A DNA stretch of 64,000 bases from the NCBI GenBank assembly GCA_964532595.1, contig CAZHIQ010000011.1:1-64000 (forward strand), in the 5' to 3' direction. The position numbers and the translations under genes are program-made. Below are positions 52,138-60,178 of this stretch, in pieces (positions within the stretch are counted from its first letter, which is position 1; every line of letters starts with the position of its first letter). The notes beneath the pieces were generated by a model that saw only the letters and a list, made by a program, of their open reading frames with translations, did not search any database and was not told where the DNA came from. This DNA comes from Chryseosolibacter sp964532595 (GTDB lineage: Bacteria; Bacteroidota; Bacteroidia; Cytophagales; Cyclobacteriaceae).

Positions 52138-52460
52138 TTTGGATACAAATGGGGCCCCGCCAGTAACTGAATCTCCCTCCACAAAGCCCGTAGTGCCTCC
52201 GATGGGGTATTGAAGTACTTCTTAAGATAAATCAGGGCACTGCTGTCTTCAGGCAGCTCATTGTTAATCCATTTCCAGATATCATCGGCCAGTAACAGCA
52301 ATTCATGGCTGTGGTATTTCGGATAATACCGCGCCAGGAAGTCAAGTGCCACAAGAAATTCCACGTATTTCACAGCTGCAATATTTGGTTGTACGGCGTA
52401 GTTTTTTTCGAACCTGGTTTCGGGATTGCTACAAATCGGGCAACCATTCAGCGATATCAA
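52134..52460 (-). CDS. Unrecognised 108-residue protein, antisense inside the paa locus
   Basis: Between paaA and paaB but on the other strand; its stop overlaps the end of paaA by four bases. The frame is bounded by an upstream stop (TAG) and the only start is TTG 52460. The protein has a CPIC pair (residues 7-10), then mostly helical, amphipathic sequence with aromatics (AAVKYVEFLVALDFLARYYP, ADDIWKWINNELPEDSSALIYLKKYF, EALRALWREIQLLAG). It reads like real protein, not a shadow. I do not recognise the family. Confidence 0.65.
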   Translation of the reverse strand: MISLNGCPICSNPETRFEKNYAVQPNIAAVKYVEFLVALDFLARYYPKYHSHELLLLADDIWKWINNELPEDSSALIYLKKYFNTPSEALRALWREIQLLAGPHLYPN

Positions 52461-52479
52461 CGGCTATCGGAAAAACAAC

Positions 52480-53097
52480 ATGTGCGACGTAGACTCAGCC
52501 GATCCCAGAATAAAGCGACTACTAAAAACAGGCCAAGCAGTGGACCTATCGTCAACGCCTGTCCCCAGTGCGCTCGGCCCTTTTGAAGTGTTTGTCAAGC
52601 CACAAGAGGGAAAACCCTTTCAGCATGAGGGCATTGTACACGCCGCCGATCTGGAGACGGCCTTCGTCCTTGCTAAAGAAACGTTTACCCGACGATTCTG
52701 TTGCGTATCCCTTTTTGTGGCGGATACGCGACACATCGCGACATCACCAATCACCGAGGGCACGCAAAGCGTCTTCGAAGTACTCCCTCCGCCCGACCCG
52801 CCCGCCGGACCGGAGGAACAGTACGAGATCTTCTATCTATTCAAGCGCGGCAAACAACATATACACGTGGGAAGCCTCCCCGCCGTCAGTCACAGTCAAG
52901 CCATGATTGCCGCCCGATCGTTTTCAGATACCAAGACAGTGTACAGCATCTGGACGCTCCGCTCCGCAGACGTCCGATTCACAAAACCGGAAGAAGAAAC
53001 AATGTGGCTAACCCTTCCGGAGAAAACCTTCAGGGGAGCGACCGACTATAAGGGAGGCGAACGATTGAAAGAATTCCTGGGTAAACGCAAAACATAG
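52480..53097 (+). CDS. paaB: Phenylacetyl-CoA epoxidase subunit PaaB, tandem-domain form
   Basis: 205 residues against about 95 in E. coli. The first PaaB-like domain is about 33-95 (GPFEVFVKPQEGKPFQHEGI, HAADLETAFVLAKETFTRR, SLFVADTRHI), the second about 114-185 (YEIFYLFKRGKQHIHVGSL, SHSQAMIAARSFSDTK, YSIWTLRSADVRF). A proline-rich linker (PPPDPPAGPEE) joins them. The second copy is closer to the canonical sequence. PaaB bridges PaaA and PaaC in the complex. ATG 52480 was chosen over an earlier in-frame start at 52426. Confidence 0.87.
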   Translation: MCDVDSADPRIKRLLKTGQAVDLSSTPVPSALGPFEVFVKPQEGKPFQHEGIVHAADLETAFVLAKETFTRRFCCVSLFVADTRHIATSPITEGTQSVFEVLPPPDPPAGPEEQYEIFYLFKRGKQHIHVGSLPAVSHSQAMIAARSFSDTKTVYSIWTLRSADVRFTKPEEETMWLTLPEKTFRGATDYKGGERLKEFLGKRKT

Positions 53098-53101
53098 AAG
53101 T

Positions 53102-53857
53102 ATGAATGACCCGGCAATCAAGGATCTGCTCTATCGTATTGCTGACGACCTTCTGATCATCGGTCACCGAAATTCCGAATGGACAGGGATTGGGCCGGTA
53201 CTCGAAGAAGACATTGCCTTCTCTTCCATGGCACAGGACCAAATCGGACAAAGCCTTGCCCTGTACAACCTGTTGCACGAACTCGGTGAATCCGACCCCG
53301 ATACACTTGGATTTATGCGCAACGCAGACGCATTCCGCAACTGTATATTCACGGAGCTACCGAACGGGGAATACGACTTCAGCCTCGTACGCCACTTCCT
53401 TTTTGACACTGCTATGATGGTTCGTTTCGAATCCCTTTGCCTATCGCGATGGAAGCCTCTCGCTGATCTGGCGGTAAAAGTACAGGCCGAACTAGTCTAC
53501 CACCTCCTTCATGCCAATACACTCATAACCAAGTTGGGAACCGGCACACCCGAAAGCATTTCGCGCTTGCAGCGGTCTATTGACTACGGACTGCCCTACG
53601 CCCTGGGAATTTTCGAAGCAACGGAGTATGACGACGAAATAGGGAGACGACAGCTCTGCGATTTTGAATCCGTACTACAATTGCGATGGCAACACCGTGT
53701 TGAAGAAATCATTGGGAGGACTGCCCTGGTGCTGCCGCCGTGGACATCTCTCCTGCCCGTCTGCGGTGGACGGTCGGGGATTCACAGCGAACATATGCAA
53801 CCTCTCATCGAAGAGATGACGGAAGTTTTCCGAAGCGATGTCGATCAGGAATGGTAG
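53102..53857 (+). CDS. paaC: Phenylacetyl-CoA epoxidase structural subunit PaaC
   Basis: 251 residues, ferritin-like but without catalytic iron. The conserved MAQDQIGQSLALYNLL replaces the DExxH of PaaA, consistent with the non-catalytic role. Other features are LADDLLIIGHRNSEW-like start, FLFDTAMMVRFESL and AELVYHLLHANTLI. Starts four bases after paaB. Confidence 0.92.
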   Translation: MNDPAIKDLLYRIADDLLIIGHRNSEWTGIGPVLEEDIAFSSMAQDQIGQSLALYNLLHELGESDPDTLGFMRNADAFRNCIFTELPNGEYDFSLVRHFLFDTAMMVRFESLCLSRWKPLADLAVKVQAELVYHLLHANTLITKLGTGTPESISRLQRSIDYGLPYALGIFEATEYDDEIGRRQLCDFESVLQLRWQHRVEEIIGRTALVLPPWTSLLPVCGGRSGIHSEHMQPLIEEMTEVFRSDVDQEW

Positions 53858-53871
53858 ACAAGTGACCGTCA

Positions 53872-54357
53872 ATGAAGACACTTAACCCACAACAGATTCT
53901 CGTATGGCTTTCCGAGGTGTATGACCCGGAAATACCGGTGCTGTCGCTGCCCGACCTCGGCGTTATCAGGAGAGTTGAAGTCGATGGAAAAACCGTAATG
54001 ATCGAGTTGACGCCTACGTTCGTTGGATGCCCGGCTCTCGACGTGATGCAGGGCGACATCCGCACGACACTCGCCCGGCATGGCCTGACGGACGTGCAGA
54101 TAACCGTTTCATTCGAGACACCATGGACGTCCGACCGGATTTCAGAGAAGGGACGTCAAAGCCTCCGCGCCTTCGGAATTAGTCCCCCCGGCAAGGGAAA
54201 CCTCATCCCGGATCTGGCCATTCTTGAATATTGTCCCTGCCCCCGTTGCGGCAGCATCGAGACAGAACTCCGGAACATATTCGGGTCCACCCCGTGTCGT
54301 TCCATTCACTTCTGCCTGCGGTGCCGCGAGCCGTTCGAACAATTCAAGCCGCTATAA
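53872..54357 (+). CDS. paaD: Phenylacetate pathway iron-sulphur assembly protein PaaD
   Basis: 161 residues (also called PaaJ). N-terminal MIP18/DUF59 fold (VYDPEIPVLSLPDLGVIRRVEV, TPTFVGCPALDVMQGDI) and a C-terminal zinc-ribbon-like half (YCPCPRCGS, CRSIHFCLRCREPFEQFKP). Supports maturation of the epoxidase system. Last gene of the paa run; it converges on the helicase gene with a 9-base gap. No paaE follows. Confidence 0.92.
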   Translation: MKTLNPQQILVWLSEVYDPEIPVLSLPDLGVIRRVEVDGKTVMIELTPTFVGCPALDVMQGDIRTTLARHGLTDVQITVSFETPWTSDRISEKGRQSLRAFGISPPGKGNLIPDLAILEYCPCPRCGSIETELRNIFGSTPCRSIHFCLRCREPFEQFKPL

Positions 54358-54366
54358 GCGATTGCC

Positions 54367-56031
54367 TTAGACCCGAAAAGCCTTCTTGCTTGTTTTTCTG
54401 TGTCCCTTCTTGGCGAAGCCACCTTTGTTCTTCGGGGGCCTGTCGGCTGTAGCCTCAATACGTACCGTACGCCCTTTGAATGAAATTCCATGAAGGCGTT
54501 GCTTTACTCTTTCCGTAAAACCGTCGGCAATCTGAAAGAAAGAGTAAGCTCCTTTGAGTTCAATGCGTCCTACCTTGTCTCTTGAAAAGTCACAACGATC
54601 ACAGATCAGCGCCAACATCTTCCCGGCATCGAAGCCATCCATTTTGCCGAGGTTGATAAACACGCGATCACCCATGGGCAACTCTTCCGTTTCCCTGCCG
54701 CCATCGGTAACGTTAAGGTCGGGGGCGTTCCGATAATACTCCAGCGTGTTATTGAATTGCAGGGCGAGAAAACGACTGATGAGTTCCTCCCGCGACAATT
54801 CAGCCAGCTGACTGTCTACGACCGAAGCGAGTTCAGCGAGTTCCGGATGAGCAACGTTTACTTCACGCAGCTCGGTAACCATCTTAAGTAATCGTTGTTC
54901 GCAAACCTCCTGCCCCGTGGGGATGGCTACTTTTTCGAAAGTGATACGCATAGCTTTTTCAATCTGCCTTATACGTGAAAGCTCGCGTCGATTAACCAAG
55001 GCCAGCGACACACCGGTTTTCCCGGCACGTCCCGTGCGACCACTCCGGTGCGTATAAAACTCGATTTCGTCAGGGATATTGAGGTGAATAACGTGCGTCA
55101 CATCACTCACGTCGATGCCGCGCGCAGCAACATCCGTTGCCACCAGAAGCTGGATCCCGCGATTTCTGAAACTCCGCATCACTTTGTCGCGCTGTTGCTG
55201 CGTCAGGTCTCCATGGAGAGCATCTGCATTATAACCGTCGCGAATCAGCTGCTCAGCCACTTGCTGTGCTTCCATCTTCGTTCTGCAAAAGACAACGCCA
55301 AAAATGTCAGCGGAATGATCAACAAAACGCTTTAGAGCAGCATAGCGATCGCCGTCGCGCAGCAAAGCATATTGATGCGTGATGTTCTTGTTCCCGCCAT
55401 GACGCTCGCCAACCGAAAGCTCGAGGGGCTGATCCATGTAGGTATTTGCGATTCGCCGCACTGTAGGAGGCATGGTCGCCGAGAACAGCCATACTCGCTT
55501 TTGGTCGGAGGTATGGGACAGAATATGGTCGATGTCGTCTTTAAAGCCCATATTGAGCATCTCATCCGCCTCATCGAGAACGAGAAAGCGAACGACGCTC
55601 AGGTCAACGGCCTTTCGACCGATCAGGTCCATAAGTCGACCCGGAGTAGCGACAATAATTTGCGCTCCTTTCTTGATAGCCCGGATCTGATCTACGATAC
55701 TTGAGCCTCCGTAAACGGCGACTACGTTCAGGCGTTTTACACCGCGCGAAAAGTTTTCAAAGTCGCGCGTAATCTGAAGGCAAAGTTCGCGGGTTGGTGC
55801 AAGCACCAGAGCGCGCGTAGTCTTGTCTTCATCGTCGATAAGTTCTATTAGCGGAAGGCCAAAGGCGGCAGTTTTGCCGGTTCCCGTCTGAGCCAGTGCG
55901 ACGAGGTCGCGGTCATTGCCAAGAAGGAAAGGGATGGCTTTTTGCTGAATTGGTGTGGGGGTTTCGAAGCCCAGCTGTGCCACCGCTTCAGCGAGGTCCC
56001 CGGACAGGCCGAGGGTTGAGAATGAATGCAT
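54367..56031 (-). CDS. DEAD-box RNA helicase with DbpA-type RNA-binding domain
   Basis: 554 residues. Q-motif PTPIQQKAI, AQTGTGKTAA, PTRELCLQ, TPGRLMD, DEADEML, SATMPP, ARGIDVSDV and HRSGRTGRAG. After the core, a region of about 90 residues and a DbpA-like RNA-binding domain (RVFINLGKMDGFDAGKMLALI), then a basic tail (KGHRKTSKKAFRV). Typical of CsdA/DeaD cold-shock or ribosome-assembly helicases. Promoter upstream contains a perfect palindrome. Confidence 0.93.
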   Translation of the reverse strand: MHSFSTLGLSGDLAEAVAQLGFETPTPIQQKAIPFLLGNDRDLVALAQTGTGKTAAFGLPLIELIDDEDKTTRALVLAPTRELCLQITRDFENFSRGVKRLNVVAVYGGSSIVDQIRAIKKGAQIIVATPGRLMDLIGRKAVDLSVVRFLVLDEADEMLNMGFKDDIDHILSHTSDQKRVWLFSATMPPTVRRIANTYMDQPLELSVGERHGGNKNITHQYALLRDGDRYAALKRFVDHSADIFGVVFCRTKMEAQQVAEQLIRDGYNADALHGDLTQQQRDKVMRSFRNRGIQLLVATDVAARGIDVSDVTHVIHLNIPDEIEFYTHRSGRTGRAGKTGVSLALVNRRELSRIRQIEKAMRITFEKVAIPTGQEVCEQRLLKMVTELREVNVAHPELAELASVVDSQLAELSREELISRFLALQFNNTLEYYRNAPDLNVTDGGRETEELPMGDRVFINLGKMDGFDAGKMLALICDRCDFSRDKVGRIELKGAYSFFQIADGFTERVKQRLHGISFKGRTVRIEATADRPPKNKGGFAKKGHRKTSKKAFRV

Positions 56032-56056
56032 GTAAAGATTTTAATGAAATAAGGCG

Positions 56057-56079
56057 CAAAGGTACGTCAATTAATTGAC
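56057..56079 (-). promoter_or_regulatory. Helicase promoter with 14-base palindrome
   Basis: TACCTTTG (56064-56057, minus strand) is a perfect -7 box, 26 bases before the ATG. Directly upstream is the perfect palindrome GTCAATTAATTGAC (56066-56079), in the position of a repressor site. Confidence 0.6.
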
Positions 56080-56157
56080 AACACCGCCTACCCCTAAAAA
56101 AGGGGCCTTCGGACCTGGAATAACCCTTTATTGGATTTCGACAGGCTCCATGGAGCA

Positions 56158-56209
56158 AATATCTGCCATGAAGCCCAGGTTACCGCGGGCTTCATGACTG
56201 GCAGATGTT
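56158..56209 (-). terminator. Long bulged hairpin after sdhB
   Basis: ATCTGCC-ATGAAGCCC (56161-56176) pairs with GGGCTTCAT (56187-56195) and GGCAGAT (56200-56206), with a 10-base loop and a four-base bulge. It begins at the sdhB stop codon. There is no T run, so it may protect mRNA ends rather than terminate. Confidence 0.5.
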
Positions 56210-56957
56210 AGGGGTTTTCCGACGTGAATTTCGCTCTGAAGTACTCCCGGTTCATTCGCGCAATATTGGAAACGCTTATTCCTTTAGGACATTCAGCTTC
56301 ACAAGCGAGCGTGTTGGTGCACGATCCAAAGCCTTCTGCGTCCATTTGAGCCACCATTCGCTCGACCCGCGTTTTCCGTTCCGGCTGGCCTTGCGGCAGC
56401 AGCGCGAGTTGCGACACCTTGGCGCTCACAAAAAGCATAGCTGACGAATTCTTACAAGCCGCAACACAAGCGCCACACTGAATACAAGCCGCGGCATCAA
56501 ACGCCTTGTCAGCGTTCGATTTGGGAATGGGAATCTCGTTGGCATCGGGGACTCCACCTGTGTTCACGGAGATGTAGCCTCCAGCCTGTTGAATACGATC
56601 GAAAGCTTCCCTATCGACGATAAGGTCTCTGACCACAGGAAACGACCGGGCGCGCCAAGGCTCGACCGTGATGGTCTCACCGTCGCTGAACGAACGCATA
56701 TGCAACTGGCAGGTGGTAGTCTGCAGCGGACCATGGGGGCGGCCGTTTATGTACATACTACATGCGCCACAAATCCCCTCACGGCAGTCGTGATCAAAGG
56801 CTACCGGCTCTTCCCCGCGTGTGATTAATTGTTGGTTTAACACGTCAAACATTTCGAGGAATGACATATCCGGTGAAACATCATCCAGCTGATAAGTCTT
56901 GAACTCACCCTTAGCCTTTTGATCTTTCTGCCTCCAAACCTTGAGTGTGATTTTCAT
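56208..56957 (-). CDS. sdhB: Succinate dehydrogenase/fumarate reductase iron-sulphur subunit
   Basis: Three clusters: [2Fe-2S] in CREGICGACSMYING, [4Fe-4S] in CIQCGACVAACKNSS and [3Fe-4S] region CTNTLACEAECPKGI. 249 residues, of the type found with a single cytochrome b subunit. Last gene of sdhC-sdhA-sdhB, after a 57-base gap. Confidence 0.95.
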   Translation of the reverse strand: MKITLKVWRQKDQKAKGEFKTYQLDDVSPDMSFLEMFDVLNQQLITRGEEPVAFDHDCREGICGACSMYINGRPHGPLQTTTCQLHMRSFSDGETITVEPWRARSFPVVRDLIVDREAFDRIQQAGGYISVNTGGVPDANEIPIPKSNADKAFDAAACIQCGACVAACKNSSAMLFVSAKVSQLALLPQGQPERKTRVERMVAQMDAEGFGSCTNTLACEAECPKGISVSNIARMNREYFRAKFTSENP

Positions 56958-57014
56958 CTATGTGAATATTTATGAATTCGTCAATAGAAGCATTTCAGTG
57001 CTCCTCTGTTTGTT

Positions 57015-58937
57015 TTATTTATAACTCCGTTGCGTGAGCTTCACGTTTTCAAACTCGAGAGCTTCCTTGTGAAGTACTTCAGGCTTATTGTCGCCGGTGT
57101 ATTCCCATGCGGCGACATATGAGAACTGATCGTCTTTTCGCAACGCCTCCCCATCCGGAGTTTGAGACTCTTCGCGGAAGTGTCCACCACAAGATTCCGA
57201 ACGATGGAGGGCATCGTCAACCATCAGCTCGGCAAGTTCCATGAAGTCGGCCAGACGCCCGGCTTTTTCAAGCTCCTGATTCAACTCTCCAGCCCCGCCA
57301 AGTACATTGACGTTCTCCCAAAACTCGGAACGCAGTTCCTGAATCCGGACCTTTGCCTTCTTCAGTCCTTCCTCGGTGCGTGACATACCACAGTAGTCCC
57401 ACATCACCAGTCCCAGCTCACGGTGCAGCTGATCTACTGTTTTCTTTCCACGAATGCTGAGAAGCTTTTCGATGCGACCATTCACATTTTCCATGGCCTC
57501 GCGGAACGCGGGGTGGTCTGCGGGGATGCGATCGTCCCAACCGATATTGGCGAGGTAGTCTCCGATTGTATAGGGAATAACGAAGTATCCGTCGGCAAGG
57601 CCCTGCATAAGCGCACTGGCGCCAAGACGGTTCGCGCCGTGGTCTGAGAAGTTCGCTTCGCCGAGCGCGTATAATCCGGGGATAGTCGTCATCAGGTTAT
57701 AGTCTACCCAAAGGCCACCCATCGTATAGTGGACGGCAGGGTAAATCATCATCGGCACCTCATATGGATTGTCACCCGTGATCTGCTGATACATGTCGAA
57801 GAGGTTGCCGTACTTCGCCTCGATCACTTTGCGGCCATCGCGTTTGATGGCATCCGCAAAATCGAGGAAGACCGCCAACCCTGAGCCTACACCACGACCC
57901 TCATCACACACATATTTTGCATTGCGGGAGGCAACGTCGCGCGGTACCAGGTTCCCGAAAGAAGGGTATTTCCGCTCGAGGAAGTAGTCGCGCTCCGATT
58001 CGGGGATACTTACAGCGTCTTTCGCCTTGAGCCCCGGCCGGGCAGTCTTGGGTACCCACACGCGCCCGTCGTTACGGAGCGACTCCGACATAAGAGTCAG
58101 TTTCGACTGGTGATCGCCGGATACGGGAATACACGTAGGATGTATCTGCGTAAAGCACGGGTTTCCGAATAAAGCACCTTTCTTGTGTGCCCGCCATACC
58201 GCGGTGGCGTTCGAACCTTTGGCATTGGTTGACAGGTAGAACACGTTACCATAACCACCGGTACAAAGTAACACCGCGTGACCACTGTGTGCTTCAATGG
58301 CTCCTGTAACAAGATCACGGGTGATAATGCCCCGCGCTTTGCCATCGACCACGACCAGGTCGAGCATTTCGGTGCGGGCATACATTTTCACCTTTCCAGC
58401 TGCAATCTGACGGTTTAGGGCACTGTAGGCGCCCAGCAACAGCTGCTGTCCGGTCTGTCCCCGTGCATAGAAAGTCCGGGAAACCTGCGCACCTCCAAAT
58501 GAACGATTATCGAGAAGGCCGCCATACTCACGGGCAAACGGAACGCCCTGAGCAACACATTGGTCAATGATATTGACACTCACTTCGGCGAGACGATAAA
58601 CGTTCGCTTCGCGGGCGCGATAGTCGCCTCCTTTTACGGTATCATAGAACAGGCGATAAATACTATCGCCATCGTTGCGGTAGTTCTTGGCAGCGTTGAT
58701 TCCCCCTTGCGCAGCAATACTATGCGCGCGTCGGGCGCTGTCCTGAAAGCAAAACGCTTTGACGTTATACCCCAGCTCGGCCAGAGACGCCGCAGCTGAC
58801 GCGCCGGCAAGACCCGTACCGACTACAATGATCTCGTACTTCCGCTTATTAGCGGGGTTGACAAGCTTAAGATTAAACTTATGTTTGGACCACTTCTCGG
58901 CTATCGGTCCCTCGGGAATCTTCGAATCTAATTTCAT
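57015..58937 (-). CDS. sdhA: Succinate dehydrogenase flavoprotein subunit
   Basis: Oxidises succinate to fumarate; 640 residues. FAD-binding GTGLAGASAAASLAELG, the covalent-FAD His (about 72) in RRAHSIAAQGGINAA, the GGYGNVFYLSTNAKGSN and TQIHPTCIP stretches, LGEANFSDHGANRLGASALMQG, and catalytic Arg in the end part. Starts 45 bases after the sdhC stop. Supplies electrons to menaquinone with the cytochrome b subunit. Confidence 0.96.
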   Translation of the reverse strand: MKLDSKIPEGPIAEKWSKHKFNLKLVNPANKRKYEIIVVGTGLAGASAAASLAELGYNVKAFCFQDSARRAHSIAAQGGINAAKNYRNDGDSIYRLFYDTVKGGDYRAREANVYRLAEVSVNIIDQCVAQGVPFAREYGGLLDNRSFGGAQVSRTFYARGQTGQQLLLGAYSALNRQIAAGKVKMYARTEMLDLVVVDGKARGIITRDLVTGAIEAHSGHAVLLCTGGYGNVFYLSTNAKGSNATAVWRAHKKGALFGNPCFTQIHPTCIPVSGDHQSKLTLMSESLRNDGRVWVPKTARPGLKAKDAVSIPESERDYFLERKYPSFGNLVPRDVASRNAKYVCDEGRGVGSGLAVFLDFADAIKRDGRKVIEAKYGNLFDMYQQITGDNPYEVPMMIYPAVHYTMGGLWVDYNLMTTIPGLYALGEANFSDHGANRLGASALMQGLADGYFVIPYTIGDYLANIGWDDRIPADHPAFREAMENVNGRIEKLLSIRGKKTVDQLHRELGLVMWDYCGMSRTEEGLKKAKVRIQELRSEFWENVNVLGGAGELNQELEKAGRLADFMELAELMVDDALHRSESCGGHFREESQTPDGEALRKDDQFSYVAAWEYTGDNKPEVLHKEALEFENVKLTQRSYK

Positions 58938-58982
58938 GTCGTGAGAAATATTTTCAGGGTTGAATCAACTGATCAAAAACCC

Positions 58983-59657
58983 TTAGGTAAAATACATGTA
59001 AACCGGAATCAACGCGAACAGCGCAGGCACAACGATGGAAAAGCCGACGCCGAGGCCACGGATCAATCCATTGTACTTAACATGATTCAGACCAAGCGTC
59101 TGGAATGCGCTGCCAAAGCCGTGGAAGAGGTGAAATCCGAGCAGCGCCATACTCACCACATACAGCAATACAAACCAAACGCTCTCATAAGCCGCATCAA
59201 CAACCGCATATAAGTTCTTGTACTCTACGCCTGCGTAGGTCGCGGTGGGAATGCCTCCCCAGTGCATCTCATACCAGAAACTTCTGAGGTGGATCACAAG
59301 GAAAATAAAGATGAACGTGCCGAGAATTCCCATATTCCGGGAAGTCCAGTGCGAAGAATTTTTCGTGACCGCGTAGCCAACCTCGCCCCGGGCAGCGCGA
59401 TTGCGTCTTGTAAGAATAATCGCCCAGATGATGTGGAATAAAATCATGGTATAGTTGACGTACGAAATCGTAACAATCAACGGATTAGACGTCATGAACG
59501 CCGCGTACACATTAAAGGCCTCCCCGTCGTCAGCCTTTAATAATTGGAGGTTCCCGATCAGGTGCACAACGAGAAAGAGAATCAGGAATAAACCGGTGAG
59601 CGCCATCACGTACTTTCTCCCGATGCTACTGGAGAAAAAATTCGAAAACCAATTCAT
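58983..59657 (-). CDS. sdhC: Succinate dehydrogenase cytochrome b subunit
   Basis: 224 residues, five helices, the b558 type of Bacteroidota and epsilon-like bacteria with two haems and no separate SdhD. Haem-ligand histidines are in LFLVVHLIGNLQ, ILFHIIWAI, FLVIHLRSFWYEMHWG and LGFHLFHGFGSA. The ATG at 59657 gives MNWFSNFFSSSIGRKY; the longer frame adds a non-family stretch. A good promoter lies 30 bases upstream. Confidence 0.93.
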   Translation of the reverse strand: MNWFSNFFSSSIGRKYVMALTGLFLILFLVVHLIGNLQLLKADDGEAFNVYAAFMTSNPLIVTISYVNYTMILFHIIWAIILTRRNRAARGEVGYAVTKNSSHWTSRNMGILGTFIFIFLVIHLRSFWYEMHWGGIPTATYAGVEYKNLYAVVDAAYESVWFVLLYVVSMALLGFHLFHGFGSAFQTLGLNHVKYNGLIRGLGVGFSIVVPALFALIPVYMYFT

Positions 59658-59687
59658 AATTAGTAAAACTGAGTTTGAAGAGTGCGC

Positions 59688-59718
59688 CAAAAATACTCCT
59701 CACCGTTTTACTAAACAA
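59688..59718 (-). promoter_or_regulatory. Promoter of sdhCAB
   Basis: TTG (59718-59716), 20 bases, TATTTTTG (59695-59688), near the ideal Bacteroidota spacing. The inverted repeat CCGTT-N9-AACGG (59703-59721) overlaps the -33 box. Confidence 0.6.
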
Positions 59719-59762
59719 CGGGGCGATCTATTTAAACAAGTTCCAAATAAGCTTGTCTCCGG

Positions 59763-59882
59763 TTAACATCCCGCACAATAAAACTCGAATATGGCTACGA
59801 GAATACCGATCGTGACAAGAACCACCAGGAGGAACCACTCTTTCTTTAGAAAACGCTTGATGTGATCAATCATTAACTTCAT
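59763..59882 (-). CDS. Small membrane peptide, 39 residues
   Basis: Reads MKLMIDHIKRFLKKEW, a transmembrane helix (FLLVVLVTIGILVAIFEF) and the end YCAGC. It lies 105 bases upstream of the sdhC start, same strand. The basic N-terminus, one helix and a pair of end cysteines look like a genuine micropeptide. No clear promoter. Could be co-transcribed with sdhCAB by read-through, though sdhC has its own promoter. Family unknown. Confidence 0.5.
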   Translation of the reverse strand: MKLMIDHIKRFLKKEWFLLVVLVTIGILVAIFEFYCAGC

Positions 59883-60178
59883 TGGATTTTAGGCTTAGTT
59901 TGTACTACCTATCCAAAAAAAGCGCCTGATTTTATAACAATCTGTTTTTCAATTATTTACCATTGTACCCTTCAACTCCTGACCTGGATTTCGTCCCTTT
60001 TCCAGCCATCGTCATCCCAAAATGGGAAGAGAAATGCGTCACAAGTTGTCAATGAACCGGTTGCATATTAGGGAAGTTAGTACTTTTGCCAACTGTCTGA
60101 GCAGCACTTTAGGCGGGTGACAATCATCTCCCCCTTTGAAGCTGTCTCCCGACAACAACCACTACAATACACCCGCTC
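59883..60178 (+). promoter_or_regulatory. Region upstream of dnaE
   Basis: 296 bases. A TTG (60061) N17 TACTTTTG (60081-60088) promoter predicts a start near 60095 and an 84-base leader to the dnaE ATG. Nothing else is seen between 59883 and 60060. Confidence 0.55.
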
